Of a stretch of DNA of 64,000 nucleotides, positions 28,212 through 37,798 are shown in pieces. The position numbers were made by a program, and so were the translations under genes. Origin of the DNA: CAWBBA01 sp963741625 (GTDB lineage: Bacteria; Desulfobacterota; Desulfomonilia; Desulfomonilales; Desulfomonilaceae); assembly GCA_963741625.1 (NCBI GenBank), contig CAVUIT010000001.1, forward strand, positions 124,001-188,000, written 5' to 3'. Position 1 is the stretch's first letter. Each line of letters opens with the position of its first letter. The notes beneath the pieces are model-generated. The model ran no database searches and had not been told where the DNA came from. It saw nothing but the letters and a program-made list of their open reading frames with translations.

Positions 28212-28609
28212 GGAGTTTCTGCTGACCTCATTTCTATGCGGTTTTGCGTGACCAGCCTGCCAGGGACAAGGCTATCAGTGGCCACACGGGCCCTCATGCC
28301 CGGGGGTTATACTTAGTCTGATTTTCCTGCGGTGACCAGAGAAAAATGGGTGATACGTAACCATTCACTGACGCGGGGAGCATCGAAACATGCAGAATGT
28401 CTATCTATCGGCAGAGAAACCTGAGAAGAGCCCAACCAAACGACCCGCGCCGCGATCTCTGCGATCTCAGTCGTGAGAGATCTCCCGTCTTCCTGGATGA
28501 ACCTCCCGTATGGCTGAATGATTAGGGTGATACGAGTCTGCTTCCAGAGGAAGGGCAATCGGGGAGCCCTTTATCGCAAGAATGCCCCCCGCTTTGAATC
28601 CAGAGGCCC
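28212..28609. other. Intergenic region, no gene seen
   Basis: About 400 bases upstream of the lipoprotein gene. Short frames exist but none is supported. Confidence 0.4.
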
Positions 28610-28849
28610 TCAAAAACCTTCTGCTTGAATGTAAATCCTGTGAGCATCAGGATGTTTGCTCGCAGCGGGAGCCGAGGGACCGCACCCCGGGGGGGGCATC
28701 TGCGGAAGCGCCTTGGGAATTGGGCCTCTATCCAGACCGAACTGGTTGGCCACAGCATCAAAAACGTACCTGAGAAGTCCGAGCGCGTGGGATGATGCTG
28801 GAAAACTCAACATAACCGCCAGGATCCCTATCAAGATTTTCGTTTTCAT
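28610..28849 (-). CDS. Small secreted protein, unknown
   Basis: A 79-residue frame with a clear signal peptide (KILIGILAVMLSFPASSHA) and a Pro-rich mature part (QMPPPGCGPSAP). It starts MKT like the neighbour at 29228 and has its own strong promoter. The C-terminus may be affected by an indel, as the last residues look random. Function unknown. Confidence 0.6.
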   Translation of the reverse strand: MKTKILIGILAVMLSFPASSHALGLLRYVFDAVANQFGLDRGPIPKALPQMPPPGCGPSAPAASKHPDAHRIYIQAEGF

Positions 28850-28881
28850 GACAAACTTTCCATCATTATTTTAAGCTATTA

Positions 28882-28908
28882 ATTATAGTACTTCATCTAA
28901 AATGTCAA
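28882..28908 (-). promoter_or_regulatory. Sigma70-like promoter for the 79-residue gene
   Basis: Minus strand: TTGACA, 15 bases, TATAAT (or 17 bases to TAATTA). The consensus -35 and -10 hexamers make this one of the clearest promoters in the window. Confidence 0.5.
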
Positions 28909-28954
28909 CCATTATCTACCAAGAGCTTTGTCCCGTGATCGCGCAAACGGAGGG

Positions 28955-29228
28955 TTACCGGATTTTGCCGGTTTTCCGTGGCGCTGGCATACATGGCGGA
29001 GGACAGTACGGCGGCGGCGGCGGCCCGTACGTCAGATAATGAGGTGGAATGCGACAGGGAAACGTCGGGGCTACACACAAAAAGTACCAGGCGCCATGCT
29101 CTTTCATGCCCATCAGGGTGGTGTCCAATGGAGGCGTAGAGGCGCCCCCCGTACCGCCGCCATGGGACGGCTGCACACAATTGCAGGAGAACCGCAATGG
29201 TAATTGAAACTAAAGTGAGAGTCTTCAT
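28955..29228 (-). pseudogene. Small Gly/Pro-rich secreted protein, frameshifted
   Basis: Starts with a signal peptide (TLTLVSITIAVLLQLCAA). A one-base shift near 29165 leads to PSHGGGTGGASTPPLD, then KEHGAWYFLCVAP and a Pro/Tyr/Cys-rich end (YGPPPPPYCPPPC). In the unshifted frame the mature part looks random, so I favour the shifted reading, about 90 residues. It is a sister of the next downstream gene in layout. Function unknown. Confidence 0.55.
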
Positions 29229-29266
29229 TTCGTCACCCTGTTATTATTTCAATGTGATATAGGTCT

Positions 29267-29295
29267 ATTATATCAAAACAAGAACTTATTTTCAA
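29267..29295 (-). promoter_or_regulatory. Sigma70-like promoter for the Gly/Pro-rich gene
   Basis: Minus strand: TTGAAA, 17 bases, TATAAT. The predicted transcript start is about 30 bases before the ATG at 29228. Confidence 0.55.
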
Positions 29296-29482
29296 GCATA
29301 TATCTCCTTGACCATAAAATGTCCTGCAAAACGCTCATAAGAGGGATAGCTCCCGGAAAATGGCCGCTGCCACAAGATCATTTGTGGCCCTTAAATCCCG
29401 GATGATTTACAATCTTGTGCCACCGATTCTATCTGGTGGTAATAGTAACACCCGATTAGTAGTCCCGCGAAAGTGAGCACTC

Positions 29483-30269
29483 ATGGAATGGCCGCTATTT
29501 GTAGCGAAGAGCATTATTGGGGGCGCTCTCAACCCTATATGCATATCACTCTTACTTTGTCTGACCGGCGCAGCTCTGTGGATTCTGCGGCCGCGTAGGC
29601 GTGTCGGCTTCATCCTGGTGTTGAGCGGATCATTAGTGTTGCTGGTCATGTCCTTGCCTTTGACCGGCGATCGGCTGGTGCGCTCACTCGAACTCAAGGC
29701 AGGAGAATACGCAGATCCGGGAGAACTTTCGCGCAACGACGTGAAGTGGATCGTGGTTCTCGGAGGAGACCTTCGGGGAGGGGAATTATCGCCGGCAGAT
29801 CGCGTAGCCTACAGTTCGCTTGTGCGGGTGATGGAAGGGATACGTTTGTGGAAGGCCATGCCCGATAGCAAGCTGGTACTTTCCGGTGGGACCTACTCTC
29901 CGCGAAAGATGACCACAGGACTTGGGATGGCCTTATTGGCCCGTGAACTAGGCGTGCCTCAAAAAGCGATTGTGGTGGAGAGCCAGTCTTGGGATACCGA
30001 AGGCGAGGCACGGCTTCTGAAGCCCATCCTGGGGGAAAATAGGTTTGCGTTGGTAACGTCCGCCTACCACATGAGGCGATCGGTCTTGAGTTTCAAGCGC
30101 ATGGGTCTGGACCCAATCCCCGCGCCGGCAGATTTCATGACAAAGGGGGGGTTCCAACTGAGCGTCCGCACCTTCCTGCCATCCCCAATGGCCCTGGAGT
30201 TGTCCCAAACAGCAATCCACGAGGACCCTGGGGACCTTGTGGCTCACCATAAAGGGCCTGTTCAAGTGA
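29483..30269 (+). CDS. ElyC/SanA/YdcF family membrane protein
   Basis: Two N-terminal membrane helices (about residues 7-33 and 42-60) are followed by a DUF218 domain: VKWIVVLGGDLRGG, SKLVLSGGTYSPRK, VESQSWDTEGEARLL and FALVTSAYHMRRSVLSFKRMG. These are the conserved motifs of E. coli ElyC and YdcF, involved in envelope biogenesis and polyprenyl carrier metabolism. The current frame runs to 30397 with an atypical end; a one-base shift near 30220 gives LGTLWLTIKGLFK and a stop at 30267-30269, the usual C-terminus of this family. I therefore give the shorter end. The ribosome site is weak. Confidence 0.85.
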
Positions 30270-30361
30270 TTAGTCCCGCAAAGGCGGGTCTAAAACCCAC
30301 CCTTACCGAGCAAGTTATATTTGGCAATAAGGTTAAGTGTGGAGATCGACGGCGGACAACA

Positions 30362-30892
30362 TCATTCGGAAGTAAGGGCGGAGCATCGAGCGTTTAACAC
30401 CGTCCTCAGTGCAGTCAGTTTTTGATTTGCCTCGTCCAGCTCTTGTTTTTCGGTATCTGTAAGACCGGAAAACAGGCTGTGTTCCCTTTTCTTGAGCGCA
30501 TTGACCTTGCGCAACAATTGAACCAGCGTCAGCCTGAGATCAGCGCAGCTCCCAGTGACTTGATCTCCTGTCCTGGATTTTATTGCTCCGAGTGTCCTGG
30601 GAGGTTGTTGTTTCTCACCCGACCGACTGTGTGGTGCTGTGGGGACCCTCCGTATTCGGTCCCTCAGTTCATCCGCACTGTAAGTCAAGCGGGGCTGAGG
30701 AGGATCTTGAACCGCCCGCGGCCATCCGTGGAACGCGCCCATATTACCTCCAGGAGCTTTGCTCCCAATTTCAGTGGTCTTTTGTTCCATTCCGCCTGAA
30801 TGGCCAACCGCCCCCGGCACGCTTTCCATACACCAGAGAAAGAGGGTCACCACGATTAGAGGCTTCCAGCGGTGAATGCGTCGGTCTGTCAT
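30362..30892 (-). CDS. Secreted coiled-coil protein, unknown
   Basis: From ATG 30892 the protein has a signal-like segment (WKPLIVVTLFLWCMESVPG), a low-complexity middle and a C-terminal helical hairpin (SCADLRLTLVQLLRKVNALK, then DTEKQELDEANQKLTALRTV). The frame is open upstream to 31054 but without a better start. It faces the ElyC gene convergently and lies upstream of, and divergent from, the Wza-like gene. No family recognised. Confidence 0.5.
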   Translation of the reverse strand: MTDRRIHRWKPLIVVTLFLWCMESVPGAVGHSGGMEQKTTEIGSKAPGGNMGAFHGWPRAVQDPPQPRLTYSADELRDRIRRVPTAPHSRSGEKQQPPRTLGAIKSRTGDQVTGSCADLRLTLVQLLRKVNALKKREHSLFSGLTDTEKQELDEANQKLTALRTVLNARCSALTSE

Positions 30893-31150
30893 AGGAATCG
30901 GCTCTGTTTTCGGGTTGTCCCTCGCCATAATTCTTGGGTCTACCCCTTCCGGCAGACCATACCACAAGTGTGCTCGAAACTTAAGGCTTTTAAGATAACC
31001 AATTATAATAATTGCCACTGTTTCCGCAGGCTTTGAGTTGAGCCTAGTTCCCACCCCTTCTCGACTGGAGAGTCTTCAAGTATAAGATCATTAAATATCA
31101 GTATGTTATATATATAAACTATAAAAAGGTTTGATTATAAAAATTGTCTG

Positions 31151-31180
31151 TTTACAGTTATCCTCCGATTATGGTATGAT
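31151..31180 (+). promoter_or_regulatory. Sigma70-like promoter for the Wza-like gene
   Basis: TTTACA, 18 bases, TATGAT. The start codon is 46 bases further. The surrounding 130 bases are strongly AT-rich, which fits a promoter and possibly a regulator site. Confidence 0.55.
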
Positions 31181-31225
31181 ATAGCCAGTAATCAATGTGA
31201 CTAATAAATTAAGGTAGTTATTTTG

Positions 31226-32302
31226 GTGAATTTACTGGATATATTTGTTAAGTGGAGATTAACCGCCCTCTGTCTCCTGGGCCTAATGCTCGGAGGGTGT
31301 ATCGGCTTGATTCCTTCCCCCTTCAGACCTTCCCCCGGGCCGCAGAAGGCCCCGCAGGCCGCGGACCTTGCCGAAGCCTTTGATATCGTGTGCAGGAACT
31401 ATCGCCTCGGGCCCGATGACCAGATCGGGTTGCTCTTTCAAACCGAATGGAACATCCCCGTGGGGACCTACAAGCTCGATACGCTCGATCAAATAGGCAT
31501 CAAGTTCATCCTTGATCCTCAGCTCAATGAGACTGTGACTATCCGACCCGATGGAATGATCACTCTTCAGGCCATTGGGGAGGTCCAAGCCGTAGGCCTG
31601 ACCCCGGACCAACTCGCTAAACGGATCGAACAAAAGTTTCTGGACGCCCACATATTCAGCAAAGACGAAACACGGGGAGAGCTGAAGAATTACCGGTTGG
31701 TAACGGTTCATGTGAACACCTTCTACGAGAAGGTGAAGAAGCTTACAGACTCTTTGACAACCCTTACCGGCGGCAGCCAGACCGGTCTCACTGTGAAACC
31801 TGACGGGACCATCGATCTCCCCCTAATAAATGAACGGGTCTTATGCGTAGGGCACACTGTCAGAGAGGTGGAGAACACCATCAACAGGCTCTACAGGGCC
31901 GGGCCTCTCGAACATGTGGTAGCTTCCTTGTCGCTCACATCAGCCAAGTCGCGCAAGTTTTATGTGCTCGGCGAAGTCGGCACTCAAGGGGCCATCCCGT
32001 ACACTCAACCGGTCACGGCTCTGCACGCTCTTGCCATGGCAGGGGGACACAACCGGGACACCGCGGACCTCACGAGCGTGATCCTAATATCCAAGAACAT
32101 TTACGGCAAGCCTATTGGTCGTCGGCTGGACCTAAAGAGAATTCTTGATGTGGGAGACTTGGGCTCTAACATCATGATCAAACCCTATGATGTCATTTAT
32201 GTTCCAAGAACTTACATCTCCGACCTCAACCTTTTCATCGTTCAGTACCTCAATGCGATTACCAACATCAAAGCCTTCGCCGACAACCTGCGCGGCACAT
32301 GA
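31226..32302 (+). CDS. Wza-like polysaccharide export lipoprotein
   Basis: About 358 residues with a lipoprotein signal (CLLGLMLGGC). The mature part has the poly-export domain (YRLGPDDQIGLLFQTEWN, ETVTIRPDGMITLQAIGEVQ, GLTPDQLAKRIEQKF) and SLBB-type repeats (FYVLGEVGTQGAIPYTQPVT, ALHALAMAGG). It lacks a long C-terminal amphipathic helix. It should form the outer-membrane part of a capsule or exopolysaccharide exporter working with the Wzc-type kinase at 48670-50976. GTG 31226 is preferred over TTG 31223, with AAGGTAG upstream. It heads the plus-strand part of the polysaccharide locus. Confidence 0.9.
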   Translation: MNLLDIFVKWRLTALCLLGLMLGGCIGLIPSPFRPSPGPQKAPQAADLAEAFDIVCRNYRLGPDDQIGLLFQTEWNIPVGTYKLDTLDQIGIKFILDPQLNETVTIRPDGMITLQAIGEVQAVGLTPDQLAKRIEQKFLDAHIFSKDETRGELKNYRLVTVHVNTFYEKVKKLTDSLTTLTGGSQTGLTVKPDGTIDLPLINERVLCVGHTVREVENTINRLYRAGPLEHVVASLSLTSAKSRKFYVLGEVGTQGAIPYTQPVTALHALAMAGGHNRDTADLTSVILISKNIYGKPIGRRLDLKRILDVGDLGSNIMIKPYDVIYVPRTYISDLNLFIVQYLNAITNIKAFADNLRGT

Positions 32303-32625
32303 CAGAAGAAGGCCGTTAAGAGCCAGCGTTGTTGAAAATCCCCCGGAATCTTTTCATGCCAAAAGACCGGGTAGCCGCCCACCATCCACCTGCTGTTTAG
32401 GCTGCCATCTGAGATTGACCCTGCCCTGAATTTCCGTTATACAAATCCTAATCTGTTTCCGCCTTAACTTTAGCTGCATGGAAATTGTGACTTAAATTCA
32501 TGCTGTGCCGTGCGACGCAGCTACGCCGCGGGCACGTCACGATGTGTCTCTTTTTTTAGCTTAACTGCGCGCTAGCACTCATTTTCCAAGGGCCACAGTA
32601 CGCGAGGTAATGGTAAGCCCTAAAT
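32303..32625. other. Intergenic region, no gene seen
   Basis: About 320 bases between the Wza-like gene and the GT2 gene. No terminator with a clear stem and U-run was found. Confidence 0.4.
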
Positions 32626-33393
32626 ATGGTATCGACTACTCACCGCCAAAAACGCCGTAAGTTGTTCATCGTGTTGCCGACCTACAATGAGGAGATCCGA
32701 GTTGGTCAGCTCCTGGATGGTATCGACGAGACCTTGTACGAGGCTGGGTTTCCTTACCATGTTCTTGTCGTGGACGATGGCAGCACCGATGCAACCGCGG
32801 CTATCGTCAAAGAGCGATCGGGCCGGATGCCTATCACGCTAACGTCTCACAGCCGCAACGAAGGGTTAGGCGAAACAATTCGTGATGGGCTTAACACTGC
32901 CGCCAGCTTGGCTGACGAGAGGGACATCATCCTCACAATGGACGCTGATGACACCCATGCGCCTGGTTTGATTCTTCGCATGGCAAGGATGATATGGGAG
33001 GGGCACGATGTGGTCATCGCCTCACGGTATCAGCCGGGCTCCAGGACGATCGGAGTCCCTATGCTGAGGAGATTTCTAAGTTATGCAGGCTCCCTTTTTC
33101 TACGAATCTTGTTTCCCACCAGTGGCGTTAAGGATTTTACATGCGGATATCGGGCTTATCGTGCGGCCGTGCTCCAGCGAGCCATCGAATATTACGGCCC
33201 AGATTTTTTGAATCAAAAAGGTTTTGAATGCATGGTGGACATCCTACTTAAGCTCCGCCGTATGAACACTATCTTCGGCGAGGTTCCCATGATACTGCGT
33301 TATGATCTGAAGCAAGGCGTCTCAAAGATGAAAGTAACCCGCACCATTGTTAGTACTCTTCGACTCATCGCCAGGCGGAGGTTCGTGGCTTGA
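32626..33393 (+). CDS. Polyprenyl-phosphate GT2 glycosyltransferase
   Basis: A 255-residue GT-A enzyme close to dolichol-phosphate mannosyltransferase-like proteins: IVLPTYNEEIRVGQLLD, VLVVDDGSTDAT, the metal-binding TMDADDTH (DxD-type) and VIASRYQPGS, then KDFTCGYRAYRAAVL. It lacks C-terminal membrane helices. It should move a sugar from a nucleotide donor to a polyprenyl phosphate, to feed membrane GT-C enzymes such as those coded downstream. Its stop overlaps the TTG start of the methyltransferase by 4 bases. Confidence 0.9.
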   Translation: MVSTTHRQKRRKLFIVLPTYNEEIRVGQLLDGIDETLYEAGFPYHVLVVDDGSTDATAAIVKERSGRMPITLTSHSRNEGLGETIRDGLNTAASLADERDIILTMDADDTHAPGLILRMARMIWEGHDVVIASRYQPGSRTIGVPMLRRFLSYAGSLFLRILFPTSGVKDFTCGYRAYRAAVLQRAIEYYGPDFLNQKGFECMVDILLKLRRMNTIFGEVPMILRYDLKQGVSKMKVTRTIVSTLRLIARRRFVA

Positions 33394-34055
33394 CGCCCGT
33401 AAACACAGGCCGGTTCGAAGAAGCTTACTTCAAGAAGAACTACGTCAACTATTACAGACAAAACCCTGTTCGCAAACTGACATTTTATCGAAGCCTTGTT
33501 GAATCTGCCGTTCAAGGGATTGAGCGGCCGCGATTACTGGAAGTGGGATGCGCTTTTGGCCTTTTTCTTGCCGTGCTCAACCCTGAATGGGACCTCCACG
33601 GGATTGACATAAGCAAATTCGGAATTCAAAAGGCTAGAGAAAGCCTTCTCCAAGCCCGAGTAGAGGTTTGGGATGGGACATCCGTTCCTTTTGAGGGGCA
33701 GTTCAACGTTATCGTTTCCTTTGATGTTCTAGAACATATTCCCGATCTCAATTCGATTTCATCGACCATTTCTTCGAAACTCAAAGCCGGTGGTCATTTC
33801 GTTTTCGTGGTTCCGGTTTACGACGGCCCAACAGGCCCGATAATCCGGCTACTGGACAACGACGAAACCCATATTCACAGGCAAAGCAGGGACTTTTGGT
33901 TAGACTGGACGCGTGGCCGCTTCGCCCTCGTTGATTATTGGGGAATCTATCGGTTGCTTGTCGGAAGTCGACACTATATCCATATTCCGACGAAGCGTTT
34001 TCGGCGGTTTGCTCCAGCCATAGCAGTAGTAGCCCAAAAGAGAGCGGTGCCTTGA
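33390..34055 (+). CDS. Class I SAM-dependent methyltransferase
   Basis: A 221-residue protein with LLEVGCAFGLFLAVLNPEWD (motif I, E-V-G-C-x-x-G), HGIDISKFGIQKA (motif II) and FNVIVSFDVLEHIPDLN (the methyltransferase 11/23 hallmark). Cytoplasmic, probably modifying a sugar or lipid-linked intermediate of the polysaccharide pathway, judged only from context. The TTG start overlaps the GT2 stop (TTGA), so the two are translationally coupled. Confidence 0.88.
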   Translation: MTPVNTGRFEEAYFKKNYVNYYRQNPVRKLTFYRSLVESAVQGIERPRLLEVGCAFGLFLAVLNPEWDLHGIDISKFGIQKARESLLQARVEVWDGTSVPFEGQFNVIVSFDVLEHIPDLNSISSTISSKLKAGGHFVFVVPVYDGPTGPIIRLLDNDETHIHRQSRDFWLDWTRGRFALVDYWGIYRLLVGSRHYIHIPTKRFRRFAPAIAVVAQKRAVP

Positions 34056-34064
34056 TGGCGAAGC

Positions 34065-34286
34065 ATGCCGGTAGCCCCCTTCTCTGTCAATTTGACAACT
34101 GCCCTGGCAACAAATTTGATTGCGGCATCATGGCATCTGCTGTTCGTGAAAGGTGCCGGTAGTCTGTGGCGCGACGAAATCAACACTCTTCACATAGTGG
34201 TTTTGGGCGCACTGGACGATGTCGCCCCCAGGTTGATTCGTCATCGCCTCCCAGGAAGATCACTTGAGTGCCTTCAAATACTCTAG
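34065..34286 (+). pseudogene. GT-C (PMT/GT39-like) N-terminal fragment
   Basis: The frame encodes a hydrophobic helix (LTTALATNLIAASWHLLF) followed by GAGSLWRDEINTLHIV, the catalytic first-loop motif (D-E) of dolichyl-phosphate-mannose-type glycosyltransferases. Similarity ends after about 40 residues and the frame stops at 34286, with no further membrane helices. It is a truncated remnant between two intact genes. Confidence 0.5.
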
Positions 34287-34319
34287 AAGTTTCGGAATGG
34301 CCTCAACAAAGGATGAAAG

Positions 34320-35732
34320 TTGACGGATAAGTTTCCTATAAACATAGGACGGTCGGCGACAGTTGTGGTTGTCTGTTCACTATGCCTGATCCTGTTAATT
34401 CTTTATGTGGCGCTCGACACTAGAGGCTCTTTCCGTTTTCAAGAACGGCCCGGATACATTACCTATGAGATGTTGGCCGAAGCCTTTGTCGCCGGACAGC
34501 TTCACCTGAAACAGCCGGTCGACCCGGCTCGCCTCAGATCCCCGGATCCATTGGACCCCAGCACCCCTTATCCGGCCATGTCTGACCTAATAATCTGGAA
34601 GGGCAGATACTATTTCTCTAGAGAACCGCTTCCAGGACTGATTCGCGCCATATTTCTCTACAAAACAGGTTTTGCCATTCCCACTGGTGTGGTTGTCGTC
34701 ACATTCACTTTTGGAGCCTTACTTTTGTTGGGTGCACTCCTTTGGATGATGCGCCGGCAGTTTTTTCCGGAGTCCCCCGGTTGGATGCTCTGGTACATTT
34801 GGATATCGTTCGCACTTTCCGGAACCCAACTGTATATTTCGAGTCGTCCTGTAGTTTATAACGAAACGGTCGCAGAAGGGTGTTTTTTCATCTTAGCTGG
34901 TTGTCCATTGCTGGTCCACGCCCTCAGTGCTGCGCGTCACAAACTCATTACCGCGTGCCTTTCCGGAATGTGCTTTGGCGCCGCTGTCGCCTGCAGAGCT
35001 CTGCTGGTTTTATATCCCGCCTGCTTTTTGGTCATTTTTCTTATCTTATCGGCAATTCGGCGAGAATCGATAAAAACAACGATAGAATGGGCTTTATCGT
35101 TTGGCGTCCCCGTTGCGTTCTGGGTCGCAGCGTTACTGGCCTACAACTATTTGAGGTTCGGAGACCCTCTGGACTTCGGCAATTCGCATGTTCTCTTTCC
35201 GCTCTACTCCCAATTTCGGTACATCAACGTGGGTGGCCACTACTTCAGTTGGAAGCACGTTCCTTACCAGCTTTATTACTTCCTTCTCTCGTTACCTTTG
35301 ATAGTGAATAGATTTCCTTATCTGCGCTATCCTTTTGAGGCGTTCTGGACTGACGGCATTTACCTATATAGGGAGCGGGTCTGCTCCATGTTTATAGCCA
35401 TGCCTGTTCTGCTGTTATGCCTGCCGCTCCCGTTTTTTTTCAAGCACCTTCAGACAAAGGACAGATTGTTTCTGATACTGGTGTTCTTCGGGCTATCTTC
35501 CCTGGCTATTCTTGGCGTCTTGTCCTTTTCCTTCGGAGCTACAGCGCGGTATTATTATGATTTTACTCCTATCTTGTTCGTTTTGGCTTTCTGCAGCCTG
35601 GCGGTATTCTGGGATAGGCTCACGGTAAGTCCCCGGAGAAAAACCCTAGCAAGAGCGATTTTATCACTTCTGTTCGTCGGCAACCTGTTCATGGGCCTCC
35701 TTCTAGGATTGAGCGGAGCAATAATGTACTAA
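34320..35732 (+). CDS. Polytopic GT-C-like membrane protein
   Basis: A 470-residue protein with about ten membrane helices. The first periplasmic region contains EAFVAGQLHLKQPVDPAR and YPAMSDLIIWKGRYYFSREP. This is the pattern of a family of uncharacterised GT-C-like membrane proteins that carry D-x-S/I-x-x-x-G-K/R-Y-Y in the first loop. It is predicted to use polyprenyl-linked sugar on the periplasmic side, which fits the GT2 gene just upstream; this is inference. The TTG start has AAAGGATGA upstream. It is the last intact plus-strand gene of this group. Confidence 0.7.
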   Translation: MTDKFPINIGRSATVVVVCSLCLILLILYVALDTRGSFRFQERPGYITYEMLAEAFVAGQLHLKQPVDPARLRSPDPLDPSTPYPAMSDLIIWKGRYYFSREPLPGLIRAIFLYKTGFAIPTGVVVVTFTFGALLLLGALLWMMRRQFFPESPGWMLWYIWISFALSGTQLYISSRPVVYNETVAEGCFFILAGCPLLVHALSAARHKLITACLSGMCFGAAVACRALLVLYPACFLVIFLILSAIRRESIKTTIEWALSFGVPVAFWVAALLAYNYLRFGDPLDFGNSHVLFPLYSQFRYINVGGHYFSWKHVPYQLYYFLLSLPLIVNRFPYLRYPFEAFWTDGIYLYRERVCSMFIAMPVLLLCLPLPFFFKHLQTKDRLFLILVFFGLSSLAILGVLSFSFGATARYYYDFTPILFVLAFCSLAVFWDRLTVSPRRKTLARAILSLLFVGNLFMGLLLGLSGAIMY

Positions 35733-35939
35733 TGCAGGGCATGCCCAGATGAATGCGGCACTCGGAGATCTCCGCACGCCCCAAACATACTGGCTCTGCT
35801 TGCTAAGTTGCCGCGTCTACCGTATTACAATTCTTACGAAACGTTGAAACTCCAAGATTGAAGCGATTTCACCTTTACGACTGAACGTCATTATTATTGC
35901 TCGAACACTGCGCCGCGAGAGGCGGGCCAACCACACTCA

Positions 35940-36340
35940 TTGGCCATATGGGGCACGGCCCGTGTCTTCGCGATCTTAACTCTCTTAATAGCCTTGGGTA
36001 GTTTATTCGGTCCCGTACTGTTTTCCGGTGCTCCTCTTGGCTAGGACACGGGGATTATGGTTGATTGCGCACGGCTGATTGTGCAAGGCTGGGTTCCCTA
36101 TATAGACTACGTGGGCACTAACTCACCAATGGTCCAGTACATCTACATATCGCCGGTTTACCTCGCGAGAATATTGAACCTTGAGATACCGACGGCTTTT
36201 TACATTAACAATCCATTTGCAAAAAAAGATTATGTCTCTTACTCCGCTGACCCGGACCAACGGGGTTGGTCATCAGCGGGTCATTGCTGTCCCATAGGGA
36301 CTGCCAATAGTAGCCTGGTGACACTCGACGAACACGTTGC
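35940..36340 (+). pseudogene. Second GT-C-like fragment with in-frame stop
   Basis: In one frame a helix (FAILTLLIALGSLFGPVLF) is followed by an in-frame TAG at 36042-36044, then DTGIMVDCARLIVQGWVPYIDYVG and NSPMVQYIYISPVYLARIL. The G-x-V-P-Y-x-D-x and N-x-P motif is the conserved first loop of membrane glycosyltransferases of the RfbX/GT39-like groups. After about 36230 the reading becomes random. This is a degraded copy. Confidence 0.5.
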
Positions 36341-36724
36341 GTTCATTTCCACCAGATCGTCACCTGCATATTCGACGCTGATCTACACGAAGCCACCCTG
36401 GCACGCGTTTTTTGCGGTAGTTTCGCATTGCCTATTTGTACAAGAGAGTGGATTCCGGTGAAAACGGGAGACCTCCATACCGTCCCCTCTCCTAAGCCAC
36501 TCCTTAGGAGCAAAGATTTCTCAACGAGTTTGGAAGCGATGTTATGAGGCACCGCGCCCAGCGTGTCTTTTTGATGCTTCGTACAGCTGTTAGGCTGGTC
36601 CCAACGGTTTCCGACCGGCGGAGTATTTGGCGAGCGCAGGATGGTTACAATGATTTATGAACAAGTATAGGTTGACGTGATCTCTGCACGGGTTCGCGGT
36701 GTACGTCCGCGTAAGACTGAGCGG

Positions 36725-37579
36725 TTAGTAATAATAGATTAATTCCCCGAACACTCCGCCCATGGTTATGTCGAAATCGGTTGAAGCTCCAGTATTCTGG
36801 AAAAGCTGCGAGTCCTTGAACTGCACGCGTGTGCGCCGATAGCCGCCTTTCAGGGCCATAGTCCCAAGCATGGTTTCCGGGCTGACAAATCCCGCGGAAA
36901 GCTCCCAGTCAGTAACTTTCGTGTCTGAAATGGGCCATCGGACGCGTCCTTCCAACATGGTGGACACACCCCAAAAGCAAAAGACAGGATTATAGACCCC
37001 GTGTATGCCAATAGTGACCGCGGCAGGGCCCGTTATGCTCTTCCCGCCTTGGGTCTGAATCGACTCCGTAAAGTTGGGGGAATACAGGTCAAAGTCCATA
37101 TCCACCCCAAAGCGAGACCTGTTTCGCTGATAGATATCTAGGTCTGCCCCCAGTCGTATCCCTGTATATGTGAATCTTGCAGTGGCGCTGGGTTGACCTG
37201 CAATATTCTGAAAAGGCGCGATCCCGTCGAAATCCCTTACTTCATAGTAGAGACGTCCTGAGAGTCGGCTCAGTTGTACCCGCAGCATGTAGTCCAAAAA
37301 TAGGTGTCCGCCGGACAAGTTGAAGTTGTCTTTTAGATCCCAATTTATTCCCAGGTCGGGGATGCTCTGGTTCCCGTTGACAAGCTGGACCCAGGTCAGA
37401 CGGCCCTTCATCTCCCCTTGAAGCCTCGGCAAGGATATAACAGGCGAAAAACCATCGATGAGCCCTGACAATTCCTGGGCTGCTGCTGGTGAACCGCCGG
37501 CAGGAAATAGCAAGACCCCCCAGACTATGCCAGCGGCGAGACGAAGCAACCATCTACTAAACAAACGCTTTCTCGGCAT
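36725..37579 (-). CDS. Outer-membrane beta-barrel protein, unknown
   Basis: A 284-residue protein with a signal peptide (LRLAAGIVWGVLLFPAGGSPAAA) and a mature part made of alternating amphipathic strands (RLTWVQLVNGNQ, YMLRVQLSRLSGRLYYEVRD, FTYTGIRLGADLDIY). It ends in aromatic residues (ELIYYY), the usual outer-membrane barrel signal for BamA. Size suggests 10-14 strands. A role in the polysaccharide locus is possible. AAGAGGT precedes the ATG. No family assignment. Confidence 0.75.
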   Translation of the reverse strand: MPRKRLFSRWLLRLAAGIVWGVLLFPAGGSPAAAQELSGLIDGFSPVISLPRLQGEMKGRLTWVQLVNGNQSIPDLGINWDLKDNFNLSGGHLFLDYMLRVQLSRLSGRLYYEVRDFDGIAPFQNIAGQPSATARFTYTGIRLGADLDIYQRNRSRFGVDMDFDLYSPNFTESIQTQGGKSITGPAAVTIGIHGVYNPVFCFWGVSTMLEGRVRWPISDTKVTDWELSAGFVSPETMLGTMALKGGYRRTRVQFKDSQLFQNTGASTDFDITMGGVFGELIYYY

Positions 37580-37758
37580 CCGGACCTCTTTTTCCGGGTC
37601 TCTCCGGTGCGTTAAGACGGAGCCATGTTTAGCCTTCCTTTAGGCAGAAGTCAAGCATATTTTTATTATTAAATGAAGGTAGTTATAAAGTAACATAAAA
37701 GTAAATTATAGGAATTGAAGGGGGGTCTTGACTTGTCCGGGAGCCGCATGGCCTGAAA

Positions 37759-37785
37759 GAATGACAGGCAGGATGCCTGTCATTC
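37759..37785 (-). terminator. Perfect 12-bp hairpin after the SIS gene
   Basis: GAATGACAGGCA, three bases, TGCCTGTCATTC, 13 bases past the SIS stop on the minus strand. The stem is perfect. There is no U-run, so it may act as a terminator or be a palindromic repeat; it shares ATGACAGGCAGGA with the palindrome at 13554-13585. Confidence 0.5.
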
Positions 37786-37798
37786 GCTATGAGGTATT

